Shown: piece after piece, positions 8,106 to 15,937 of the stretch | How positions within the stretch are numbered: position 1 is the stretch's first letter | Layout: each line of letters begins with the position of its first letter | NCBI RefSeq assembly: GCF_013602415.1 | Contig: NZ_WPAG02000002.1 | Coordinates: forward strand, 2,297,480 to 2,361,479 | From: Rhodococcus sp. B50 | GTDB taxonomy: Bacteria > Actinomycetota > Actinomycetes > Mycobacteriales > Mycobacteriaceae | DNA: 64,000 nt | Direction: 5' to 3' | Notes under the pieces: model-generated | Database searches by the model: none | Told to the model about the DNA's origin: nothing | The model's input: the letters and a program-made list of their open reading frames with translations, nothing else | Program-made: the position numbers and the translations under genes

Positions 8106-9263
8106 ATGGCCGCGGCACGGCAGGCAGGGGCGCTTCGTGACGAGGTGCGGGACGTCGCGCTCGGAACCGCTGAACCCACCGAGTTCCGGCGCGCCGCCCT
8201 CGACGCCATCCGCCGGCGCATCCCCTTCGACATCGGCTGCATCGCCCTCGTCGATCCGGCGAGCATGATGTTCACGGGCGTAACCATGCTCGATGCCGAC
8301 GACCCCTCCGGTCGCGCTGCCGAGACGGTGGCGCACATCGAATACGGCACGTCGTGTTTCGCGAACACCTACGGCAGGCTCGCCCGGACACGAACCGGTG
8401 TCCAGACGATCCGCGAGGCCCTCGACTGCGACATCCGCGATGCCCTGCCCTACAACGAAATCCTCGAACCTCAGGGAATGGACGACGAAGTGCGACTCGT
8501 CTTCCGGGGTCGCGACGGCCGCGTCTGGGGCGGAGGCACTCTCATGCGCGGTCCCGGCCGTCGCTTCGACGCCGAGGAGGTGGCGACGCTCGCGGGATGC
8601 GTGAGCGAGATCGGTGACGGACTCCGGTTGTCGCTGTTGCGCGGATCCCCTCTACTCGCATCCGACGAATCACTTGCCGGTTCCGGACCGGCGGTCGTGG
8701 TCGTGGGAGCGGACAACGAGATCGAATCGGCCACTCCCCAGGCGACGGAGTATCTCGAGCGTCTCGGCTACGAAGGTTCCTTCATGCTCCCCGCCGTGGT
8801 GATCGCTGTTCGATTCCGATACGAGGGCACCGCAGCGCGTGCTGTACGTGCCCGCACGCAGGACGGTCAGTGGCTCGTCCTCCGGGCCGGGTCGCTGGAC
8901 GGCCGAGGAGAATCGGCCCGGATCGTCGTCGCCATCGAACCCGCACAACCTGCTCAGCTCGTGGCCCTCACGGCCGCGCTCCACGGCCTCACCGAGCGGG
9001 AGACCGATGTCCTCGCGCGCGTTCTCGCGGGAGAGTCACGCACCGAGATCGCACGTGGACTGTTCATCAGTCCGTACACCGTGCAGGACCATCTGAAGAG
9101 CATCTATGCGAAGACCGGTGTGGGCAGCCGTCAGGAACTCGTCGCACGGTTGTTCTTCACCCACTGCCTGCCCCGGATCGGTACGACGGTCGGACCGGAT
9201 GGGTGGTTCGTCGAGAAGCCGGCCCCCGAGGACGTCCGGGTCGGTGCGCAGCGGAAGAGGTGA
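8106..9263 (+). CDS. LuxR-type transcriptional regulator with N-terminal GAF-like region
   Basis: A 385-aa protein with a C-terminal LuxR/FixJ helix-turn-helix (about residues 295-352: LTERETDVLARVLAGES, then ISPYTVQDHLKSIYAKTG). The first 180 residues look like a GAF/PAS-type sensory region, and no response-regulator receiver is seen. Proteins of this layout are common in actinobacteria as one-component regulators of unknown signal. No ribosome site precedes ATG 8106, and a CATACT hexamer lies at 8094-8099, about 7 nt upstream, so the message may be leaderless. A glycosyltransferase gene begins 4 nt after its stop, which suggests joint expression. Confidence 0.85.
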   Translation: MAAARQAGALRDEVRDVALGTAEPTEFRRAALDAIRRRIPFDIGCIALVDPASMMFTGVTMLDADDPSGRAAETVAHIEYGTSCFANTYGRLARTRTGVQTIREALDCDIRDALPYNEILEPQGMDDEVRLVFRGRDGRVWGGGTLMRGPGRRFDAEEVATLAGCVSEIGDGLRLSLLRGSPLLASDESLAGSGPAVVVVGADNEIESATPQATEYLERLGYEGSFMLPAVVIAVRFRYEGTAARAVRARTQDGQWLVLRAGSLDGRGESARIVVAIEPAQPAQLVALTAALHGLTERETDVLARVLAGESRTEIARGLFISPYTVQDHLKSIYAKTGVGSRQELVARLFFTHCLPRIGTTVGPDGWFVEKPAPEDVRVGAQRKR

Positions 9264-9267
9264 AAAC

Positions 9268-10386
9268 GTGGCACGCATCCTGATCGTCACGTTGGAGGGT
9301 GGCGGGAACTACCCGCCCGAAGCAGCGCTCGGACGCGAGTTGCATCGCCGCGGCCACCACGTGCGGGTTCTCGGCCACGAGTCGCAGCGGAAAGTCGCGG
9401 AGGACGCCGGTCTCGTCTTCTGCAGCTATCGTCACTCACCGCCCTGGACCCCGCACGTCGAGCTGAGCACTGCGAAGGTGCTGACCATGGCCCTCGCCAT
9501 GACGACGGACGCCGCGGTCGCCCGGGACGTGCACGACGAGATCACCAGGGAACCGACCGATCTGGTGATCGTCGACTGCATGTTGTTCAACGCCCAGGAC
9601 GCGGCGGCGCGCACCGGAGTGCCGCACGTAGTGCTGTTCCACACCTTCTTCTCCGCATTCGACGGTTCGTTCCGTCACGGGCCGTTCGGGATCGGCGCGC
9701 GTCTGCGCGGCCTGGGTCCGAAGCGGCTGTGGGAGCAGGCCGACATGCGGTTGGTGTGCTCGGATCGGGTGCTCGACCCGGCCGGGCGACGGCACACGAA
9801 CGGTTCGCTGATCTGGACGGGTGCGATCCACGACGCGAAGGCCGCCGCGGTCGGACGAACACCGCCGCGAGTACTCGTCAGCCTGAGCACGGCGGGTTTC
9901 CCGGGCCAGCGCCGTACCTACCAGAGCATCTTCGATGCGGCGGCCGAGATGGACGCCGAGTTCGTCGTCACCACCGGACCTGCGATCGATCCCACCGGAT
10001 TGCGCGTACCGCCCAATGCGGCCGTCCGCCGGTACGTTCCGCACCACGAGTTGATGCCGACCTGCTCGGTGGTCGTGGGGCACGGCGGGCATGCGACGGC
10101 CTTCCGGGCACTGGCCCACGGTCTTCCGATGCTGATCATGCCCATGTCCGCAGTGACGGATCAGGCGATGATCGGTCGCGAGGTGGCGAAGGCCGGTGCG
10201 GGCATCCGCCTCCGGAAGACCGCGTCGCCCGAGCAGGTGCGCGCTGCCTTGAACAGTCTGCTGACCGAGGACGGGTATCGCACGGCGGCAGGGGAACTCG
10301 GTGTTCGGCTCCGGGGTGTCGACGGGGCATCGGCAGCGGCCGATCGAGTTCTGACGCTCGTCGACCACCGACGAACAGACCACTGA
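9268..10386 (+). CDS. GT1-like UDP-glycosyltransferase
   Basis: A 372-aa GT-B-fold glycosyltransferase. The N-terminal Rossmann half opens with ARILIVTLEGGGNYPPEAALGRELHRRGH. The C-terminal half holds the nucleotide-sugar signature region YVPHHELMPTCSVVVGHGGHATAFRALAHGLPMLIMPM (about residues 256-294), with the GHGG element of macrolide and flavonoid glycosyltransferases. The sugar and acceptor are not readable; candidates are small hydrophobic molecules, antibiotics or glycolipids. GTG at 9268 is chosen because GAAGAGG lies 7 nt upstream and the strand-forming N-terminus starts there. A longer frame inside the LuxR gene is not needed. A terminator follows at 10402. Confidence 0.85.
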   Translation: MARILIVTLEGGGNYPPEAALGRELHRRGHHVRVLGHESQRKVAEDAGLVFCSYRHSPPWTPHVELSTAKVLTMALAMTTDAAVARDVHDEITREPTDLVIVDCMLFNAQDAAARTGVPHVVLFHTFFSAFDGSFRHGPFGIGARLRGLGPKRLWEQADMRLVCSDRVLDPAGRRHTNGSLIWTGAIHDAKAAAVGRTPPRVLVSLSTAGFPGQRRTYQSIFDAAAEMDAEFVVTTGPAIDPTGLRVPPNAAVRRYVPHHELMPTCSVVVGHGGHATAFRALAHGLPMLIMPMSAVTDQAMIGREVAKAGAGIRLRKTASPEQVRAALNSLLTEDGYRTAAGELGVRLRGVDGASAAADRVLTLVDHRRTDH

Positions 10387-10401
10387 CGAGTGCACGCGAA
10401 G

Positions 10402-10433
10402 CGACCGGCACCCCCCCTGACAGGTGCCGGTCG
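10402..10433. terminator. Terminator between convergent genes
   Basis: A perfect 11-bp inverted repeat (CGACCGGCACC at 10402-10412 and its complement at 10423-10433) with a 10-nt loop lies between the plus-strand glycosyltransferase and the minus-strand SRPBCC gene. Confidence 0.7.
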
Positions 10434-10443
10434 GGACTTCACG

Positions 10444-10899
10444 TCACCCTTCGTCCGCATCCCCCTCCTCCAGGAGCTGTTTCGCGTGTTCGAGGTTGTT
10501 CCGCACATCGCGTGCGTACAGTTTCTCCACCACGGGCTGAGTGAATTTGCCGAAGAAGCTCCCGACGTCCTCGGTGTCCTGGTGGAAGGTGACGCGGGTT
10601 CCCGTCTCCACCGGATCGAAGCGATAGACGGTCTCGTACCGGATCGGACTCTTCACGCTGCGGCGGTGCTGGGCTCTGCCGGGCTCGACCCGAGCCAGTT
10701 CCTCGGTGAGTTCGATTTTCCGTCCGGCGACCTTGACGATGGCACGCGCGAGCGATCCCTCCTTGCCGCCTTCACCCGAGACCAGCTCGTAGTCCATCAC
10801 ATTCGCCATGTACACCGGAGCGCTCTCCGGGTCGGCGAAGAAGGCGAAGACCTCGTCGACAGGTTTGTCGATGACGACGGATTCCTCGGTTACGGGCAT
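10444..10899 (-). CDS. SRPBCC (START/Bet v1-like) family protein
   Basis: A 151-aa single-domain protein of the polyketide cyclase/dehydrase-like SRPBCC superfamily. It opens with the typical SVVIDKPVDEVFAFFADPESAPVY and continues with alternating strands ending in a long C-terminal helix (VEKLYARDVRNNLEHAKQLLEE). These domains bind hydrophobic ligands, and the role here is unknown. The ATG at 10899 is preferred over one 30 nt upstream because GGAGG stands about 7 nt before it. It lies 75 nt downstream of the secreted TTHB210-like gene on the same strand and may share its message. Confidence 0.82.
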   Translation of the reverse strand: MPVTEESVVIDKPVDEVFAFFADPESAPVYMANVMDYELVSGEGGKEGSLARAIVKVAGRKIELTEELARVEPGRAQHRRSVKSPIRYETVYRFDPVETGTRVTFHQDTEDVGSFFGKFTQPVVEKLYARDVRNNLEHAKQLLEEGDADEG

Positions 10900-10974
10900 G
10901 ACATTCCTCCGTTCGGATTGATTTCGCACTGAACGATTCCTGTGTCTCCGCAGGATTTCTCACGGGCATCGCGA

Positions 10975-11775
10975 TCAGGACGCCTGACGCGGAACCATCC
11001 CTTCGAGGGCGATGTCGTATTCCTGTGCCTGCTCGTCGAATCCGACGCTGTAGACGGTGGGATAGTAGGCCGAGTGCTGATAGGCGGCCGGCAACTTGAT
11101 CTGTTCGCGGATCGCCGGACGTGTGAGCAGCCACTCCCGTGTCATCATCGGTTCCATGAATGTGTAGTCGCCGTCCCACGATCCGTTGATGAAGGTCTCG
11201 GTGAAGTTGTAGACGCCGGGGACCATTCCCTCCGTGACGTCGAGCCAGTGCACACCCATGAGCGGCACCGCCAACTGGGAGGCAAGCATGCCCGGCGGGG
11301 TCACGTAATCGACAGGCATGTACTTCGGGTCCGGAAGCCGTGCCGCGCGGTCGGCGTAATCGGGTGCGGCAGGGTCGATCCGTTCGATCGACGCCATGTC
11401 GGTCATGTAGAAGTGCACGTCGAAATGCGGCTTGCCGAACAGCACGGTCGGGTCGTGTCCACGCGGATTCCAGTTCAACATGACGTGGTCGAACACCGTG
11501 TCGGACGCCTGAACGGGCAGGTGCAGCATGTACATCCCGTCGGCATCGGGCAGTCCGTCGAGGACAGTCGGCGAGAGACGGATGCCGACGGCAGTCGGAG
11601 CGCCGTTCGCGTCGAGGGTGGCATACGCACGCGCAGTTCCGTCGCCGACACTCACGGCCCGACCGAAATGCAGGTGGGCAGGAGCTGGCACCGCCGAGGC
11701 CACGCCCGCCATCGCCACGGCGAGGCAGGTCGCCACGAGCAGAGCAATGGAACGACGTGATCGATATTTCTTCAT
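10975..11775 (-). CDS. Secreted protein of the TTHB210-like/DUF5602 type
   Basis: A 266-aa exported protein: basic MKKYRSRR, a hydrophobic stretch and probable signal peptidase cleavage after GVASA (residue 28). The mature part has repeated short strands and the stretch FGKPHFDVHFYMTD, with histidines that could bind metal. I associate this pattern with the poorly characterised TTHB210-like/DUF5602 group, but from memory only. No catalytic function can be named. ATG at 11775 is the clear start. It is divergent from the L-2-hydroxyglutarate oxidase gene across a 239-nt regulatory gap. Confidence 0.7.
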   Translation of the reverse strand: MKKYRSRRSIALLVATCLAVAMAGVASAVPAPAHLHFGRAVSVGDGTARAYATLDANGAPTAVGIRLSPTVLDGLPDADGMYMLHLPVQASDTVFDHVMLNWNPRGHDPTVLFGKPHFDVHFYMTDMASIERIDPAAPDYADRAARLPDPKYMPVDYVTPPGMLASQLAVPLMGVHWLDVTEGMVPGVYNFTETFINGSWDGDYTFMEPMMTREWLLTRPAIREQIKLPAAYQHSAYYPTVYSVGFDEQAQEYDIALEGMVPRQAS

Positions 11776-11936
11776 GGTGATATCCGATCGACGAGGGTTC
11801 TCGATGAACCCCTCTCTTCCGTGAATTCAGTGTCGGCCGGGGTCGGGTGCCTCGACCATCCCTCACTCGGGGGATTTCGCGAGTGTTCCGGTCAGAACTG
11901 CTTCGAACAGTGCCGGTTCCCCTACCCGGATCGTGC

Positions 11937-11964
11937 TTGTCGGCGAGCCGTCGCGGCATATACT
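11937..11964 (+). promoter_or_regulatory. Probable sigma-A-type promoter for the LhgO-like gene
   Basis: TTGTCG (11937-11942) and TATACT (11959-11964) are separated by 16 bp. This is a good vegetative promoter match 51 nt upstream of the TTG start at 12015. The rest of the 11776-12014 gap shows only partial dyads and no gene. Confidence 0.6.
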
Positions 11965-12014
11965 CGCCGAACTGCAGACGGACACCACGATCCGCGGAGA
12001 ACGGGGAGCGGCCC

Positions 12015-13217
12015 TTGAGTATTCGCAACCTTCGCGTCGCGGTGGTCGGTGGGGGCATCATCGGTGCCGCGACCGCTCGGCAACTCGCCCTCTCGGACGC
12101 CGACGTCACTCTGTTCGAGAAGGAGGACCGGCTCGCCGCGCATCAGACGGGGCACAACAGCGGCGTCGTGCACGCCGGCCTCTACTACACGCCCGGAAGC
12201 CTCAAGGCCCGGTTGTGCAGGCGCGGAGTGGAGTTGTTACAGACGTTCACCACGGACAAGGGTCTGCCCTACGACGAGTGCGGCAAACTCGTCGTCGCCC
12301 TCGACGAATCGGAACTCGGCCGACTCGACGCGATCTTCTCGCGGGCCACGGCGAACGGGGTCCCCGGCATCAGACGTATCGGCGACGACGAGATCACGGC
12401 GATCGAACCGCACGCCGTCGGGATCGCAGCCCTGCACTCCCCACACACGGCGATCATCGATTTCGTCGCCGTCACCCGCGCGCTCGCGGACGACGTCGCG
12501 GCCGCAGGGGGCACGGTGCGGACCGGCACCACCGTGACGGCGATCCGCGAGACGGGTGAGCAGGTCGTCGTCGACATCCCGGACGATCAACTGGCCTTCG
12601 ACCTGGTGATCACGTGCGCGGGACTGCAGTCCGACCGCCTCGCCCACACCTCCGGTGACACCCGCGACCCGCGGATCGTCCCATTCCTCGGCGACTATCT
12701 GTTGCTCGAGCCCGACGCGGCGGCGAAGGTGCGCGGGTTGATCTATCCGGTGCCCGATCCTCGCTATCCGTTCCTCGGAGTACACCTCACCCGCCGGATC
12801 GACGGCGAGGTGATGGTGGGGCCGAACGCCTTCCTCTCCCCCGGTCGCGAGGCCTATCGCGGCGAGCGCGGATCGTGGCGGGATCTGCGCGATGCCGTCG
12901 CTTGGCCCGGTTTCTGGCGGTTCGCTGCTCACAATCTCCCCGCAGCGGGTCGTGAACTACGCACGGCGAGCAGCACTCGGCGGTTCGTCGCCGACGCGGC
13001 CGCATACATGCCCGGGTTGACCGTCGACGACGTGCGGCCGGGACCGCGCGGCATCCGCGCCCAAGCGATGAACTCCGACGGCGGCCTCGAGGACGACTTC
13101 GTCGTCACCGGCCACGGCCGGGTCGTGCACCTGCGCAACGCTCCGTCGCCCGGTGCCACCTCGTCGATGGCGATCGCCGAGTATCTCGTCGACCGCGCGC
13201 TCGAACGTATCGGCTGA
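12015..13217 (+). CDS. lhgO: L-2-hydroxyglutarate oxidase/dehydrogenase (LhgO-type FAD oxidoreductase)
   Basis: A 400-aa DAO-superfamily flavoprotein. It starts with the FAD-binding VAVVGGGIIGAATARQL and continues with the LhgO-typical HQTGHNSGVVHAGLYYTPGS (about residues 42-61) and the C-terminal RNAPSPGATSSMAIAEYLV. The family oxidises L-2-hydroxyglutarate to 2-oxoglutarate, donating electrons to quinone or O2. The TTG at 12015 is chosen because GGAG stands 6 nt before it and the beta-strand follows at once. The open frame extends about 56 codons further upstream but that stretch is low in coding character and contains the promoter. No partner of lysine or glutarate breakdown is seen nearby. 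Confidence 0.88.
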   Translation: MSIRNLRVAVVGGGIIGAATARQLALSDADVTLFEKEDRLAAHQTGHNSGVVHAGLYYTPGSLKARLCRRGVELLQTFTTDKGLPYDECGKLVVALDESELGRLDAIFSRATANGVPGIRRIGDDEITAIEPHAVGIAALHSPHTAIIDFVAVTRALADDVAAAGGTVRTGTTVTAIRETGEQVVVDIPDDQLAFDLVITCAGLQSDRLAHTSGDTRDPRIVPFLGDYLLLEPDAAAKVRGLIYPVPDPRYPFLGVHLTRRIDGEVMVGPNAFLSPGREAYRGERGSWRDLRDAVAWPGFWRFAAHNLPAAGRELRTASSTRRFVADAAAYMPGLTVDDVRPGPRGIRAQAMNSDGGLEDDFVVTGHGRVVHLRNAPSPGATSSMAIAEYLVDRALERIG

Positions 13218-13304
13218 TCACGCGGTTCACGGAGTACGTCACGGTTCGCGGTGGCCGGTTCGGGGCATGCTGCACGGGAACCACGTCATCGTCAGGAGGT
13301 CTCC

Positions 13305-13964
13305 ATGGCACGAATCGCACTCTTCGGAGGACACGGCAAGGTCGCACTCCATCTCGAGCGACTGCTGGCCGATGCCGGTCACGAGACCAGTGCGTTCATC
13401 CGCAATCCCGATCACGCCGACGATGTGCGGGCTGCCGGTGGCACACCGGTCGTGGCCGACGTCGAGAAGATGGACATCGCCGAGATCACCGAACTGCTGC
13501 GCGGTCACGACGCAGTGGTCTGGTCTGCGGGCGCGGGCGGCGGGAATCCCGAACGCACCTACGCGGTGGACCGGGACGCAGCGATCGCATCGATGACCGC
13601 CGCGCAGGAGGCCGGGGTGCGCCGGTACGTGATGGTGTCGTATTTCGGAGCCCGCCCGGACCACGGCGTCCCCGAGGACAACAGCTTCTACGCCTATGCC
13701 GAGGCCAAGTCGGCCGCGGACACGCATCTGCGGGGCACCGACCTCGACTGGACGATTCTCGGCCCGAGCGCGCTGACCCTCGATCCGCCTACGGGACGCA
13801 TCGAGATCGAAGGGCACGGGGCGAGCGACAAGGGGCAGGTCTCGCGCGCCGACGTCGCGGCCGTCGCCGCAGCCGTGCTCGAACGGCCGGAGACGGCGGG
13901 CCGCACCATCGAGTTCAACAACGGTGACGTCCCGATCGACGAGGCACTCGACGCGCTGCGGTAG
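13305..13964 (+). CDS. NAD(P)-binding Rossmann protein (atypical SDR, NmrA/YwnB-like)
   Basis: A 219-aa extended/atypical short-chain dehydrogenase. The dinucleotide fold reads ARIALFGGHGKVALHLERLL (about residues 2-21, GGxGxV type). Acidic ends of later strands and YVMVSYFGA and YAEAKSAAD follow, where the Tyr and Lys keep SDR-like spacing. Relatives act as NAD(P)H-dependent reductases or flavin reductases, or as cofactor sensors; a specific substrate cannot be named. ATG at 13305 has a full AGGAGG 5 nt upstream. The gene stands alone between the LhgO-like gene and a convergent terminator. Confidence 0.82.
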   Translation: MARIALFGGHGKVALHLERLLADAGHETSAFIRNPDHADDVRAAGGTPVVADVEKMDIAEITELLRGHDAVVWSAGAGGGNPERTYAVDRDAAIASMTAAQEAGVRRYVMVSYFGARPDHGVPEDNSFYAYAEAKSAADTHLRGTDLDWTILGPSALTLDPPTGRIEIEGHGASDKGQVSRADVAAVAAAVLERPETAGRTIEFNNGDVPIDEALDALR

Positions 13965-13980
13965 TCCCCCCGTGACAGCA

Positions 13981-14017
13981 GTCCGCCCCCGGTAGCAGGG
14001 GACAACCGGGGGCGGAC
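13981..14017. terminator. Terminator between convergent genes
   Basis: A perfect 13-bp inverted repeat (GTCCGCCCCCGGT at 13981-13993 and its complement at 14005-14017) with an 11-nt loop lies between the Rossmann protein gene and the minus-strand hydroxylase operon. Confidence 0.78.
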
Positions 14018-14036
14018 GCTCGAGCGAGATAACCGC

Positions 14037-15935
14037 TCAGACCTGCGGAGCCAGTTCTTCCACGCGCAGCGGCGAGGTGTCCGCGGCGGCCGCGATGGCC
14101 TCCTCGAACTGCCGGCGGTCGACCTGCGAGCCGAGGACCAGCGCGAGTCGCACCAGGAAGCCCTCGCGGTCGTCCTCGGCGGCCTGGTCCAGAGCCGTCG
14201 ACAGACCGAGCCACACGTTCTCACGACGCTGGTCGTCCTCGGTGACCTGCTCGGCGGGGCGGGCCGGGAGTTCGGCGCCGGCCGGCGCGACTCCGGAGCT
14301 CAGGGACGCCGCGACACCGCCCAGGTCCGCGACCTGCACGCGGCACAGCAGCAGTCCGTCGGGACGGATCACGAAGGCCTCGCCGACCGTCGCACCGAGT
14401 GCGTCGACGAGCTCGGGTGCGTCGAGGAGCGTCACGCCGTCCACCGCAGCGCTCTCGATGGCCAGGGCACGGACGCTCTCGGGTGCGAGCGCGTGCGCCA
14501 GTTCGCTCGTGGCGGTGGCGAGAGCGGCCGCGCCTGCTTCGTCGAGGCCCACACCGAGCACGGCGAATCCGGTTCCGCGCGCCTTGTTCAGCGACGTCTC
14601 CTCGCCCGCGATGCGGATCCGGCGGTCCTCGACGGGATCGCCCGGCAGCACGCCCTCGGTTCCGGGAGCGACCGACCAGGTCAGCGGCGACAGACGGGCG
14701 TGGGTGGCGCTGGACTGACGGGGGTTGATCAGGTGCCCGAACTCGGGGCGCCCCACCGCGAGCGCGAGGATCGCGTCGCGTGTGGTGCGGTAGCCGTGAC
14801 TGCCGGGGCTCATGATGAGCGTGGACTTGCCGGCATTGGCGACGTTCTGCTCCCACGCGTTGTGACGTTCGAACGAGTAGGCCTGCAGCAGTGCGGGTTC
14901 GGCGTTGCCGTTCACGACTGCGGCGAGCTGCCACGCGAGGGTCTCGGCGTCCTCCATGCCCGAGTTGAGGCCGCGCACACCGAAGATCGGCACGAGATGC
15001 GCTGCGTCACCGGCGAAGAGCAGGCGGTCGTGGGTGAACTCGTCGAGGGCGAGCGCGCGGGCGCTGTAGAAGCCCTTCCACTCCAGGGTCCACGGCAGGT
15101 CGTTCTGCAGCCAGTCGAGATGCTTGGCGATCCGGGCGCGGATCGCGTCCTCCTGCGTCTCGATCTCGGCGTCCTCGGAGGGATCGAGCTGGTAGTCGAT
15201 GCGCCAGATGTTGCCGGGCTGCTTGTGCATGATGATCGTCGAGCCGGGGTTGCTCGGCGGGTCGAACCAGACCATGCGCTCCGCGGGGAGATCGGACTCC
15301 CAGTGGATGTCGGCGATGACGTAGCGACCCTCGTAGCTGGTGCCCTGCAACCGCAGTCCCGCGAGTTCGCGCATGCGGCTACGGCCGCCGTCGGCGGCGA
15401 CGACCCACCGCGCCCGCAGGTGGCGCTTGCCGGCAACGGTGTCGACCTCCAGGGTGACCTCGTCCTCGCCGCGCAGGATCCCGGCGATCGGCGCCTTCCA
15501 GTGCAGCGTGATGAGGGGGTTCTGCTCGATGGTGTCGACCATGATCTGCTCGAACTCCGACTGGGAGACGTTGATCATGGGTGGGCGGACGTCGAAATCA
15601 CGCTGCGGCATCTGGAAGTGCAGAACCTGCCGGTCGCGGTAGAAGCTGCGGCCACCGACCCACGGCAGCACGATCTTCTCGAGTTCCTCACCGAAGCCGA
15701 GTCGTGCGGCGGCCTCGAGGCTGTGTCGGGAGATGCAGATGGCACGCGAGCCGAAGGACACCTGGTCGGCGGCTTCGAGGATCGTGACGGGCACACCGCG
15801 CTGGGCCAGGCCGAGGGCGACGGCCATGCCGACCGGACCAGCACCGACCACGACGACGGGCAGCGTCTCGTCGGCCGGGGTCATCGAGTCGAACTCCGAC
15901 GCGGAGTACTTGGGCGGCTGGTAGTAGGTCGACAT
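14037..15935 (-). CDS. MhpA-like FAD aromatic hydroxylase with extra C-terminal helical domain
   Basis: A 632-aa class A flavin monooxygenase of the phenol hydroxylase/MhpA type. It has VVVVGAGPVGMAVALGLAQ (about 26-44), the DG motif in ARWVVAADGGRSRMR, and the GD motif in LLFAGDAAHLVPIFGVRGLNSG with the family's long FAD loop. A thioredoxin-like dimerisation domain follows (about 430-560). Residues 567-632 form an added helical tail that resembles the small DUF2783 proteins normally coded beside such hydroxylases. The substrate is probably a hydroxylated aromatic acid, inferred from the MHS transporter 2 nt upstream and the LysR gene; no ring-cleavage gene is adjacent. ATG 15935 has GGAAGGTG upstream. 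Confidence 0.85.
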   Translation of the reverse strand: MSTYYQPPKYSASEFDSMTPADETLPVVVVGAGPVGMAVALGLAQRGVPVTILEAADQVSFGSRAICISRHSLEAAARLGFGEELEKIVLPWVGGRSFYRDRQVLHFQMPQRDFDVRPPMINVSQSEFEQIMVDTIEQNPLITLHWKAPIAGILRGEDEVTLEVDTVAGKRHLRARWVVAADGGRSRMRELAGLRLQGTSYEGRYVIADIHWESDLPAERMVWFDPPSNPGSTIIMHKQPGNIWRIDYQLDPSEDAEIETQEDAIRARIAKHLDWLQNDLPWTLEWKGFYSARALALDEFTHDRLLFAGDAAHLVPIFGVRGLNSGMEDAETLAWQLAAVVNGNAEPALLQAYSFERHNAWEQNVANAGKSTLIMSPGSHGYRTTRDAILALAVGRPEFGHLINPRQSSATHARLSPLTWSVAPGTEGVLPGDPVEDRRIRIAGEETSLNKARGTGFAVLGVGLDEAGAAALATATSELAHALAPESVRALAIESAAVDGVTLLDAPELVDALGATVGEAFVIRPDGLLLCRVQVADLGGVAASLSSGVAPAGAELPARPAEQVTEDDQRRENVWLGLSTALDQAAEDDREGFLVRLALVLGSQVDRRQFEEAIAAAADTSPLRVEELAPQV

Positions 15936-15937
15936 GG

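Noticed and set aside
11776..12014. Upstream extension of the LhgO-like gene to a start near 11847.
   Set aside because: The extra 56 codons contain a good promoter (11937-11964) and show no family similarity; the TTG at 12015 has a proper ribosome site.
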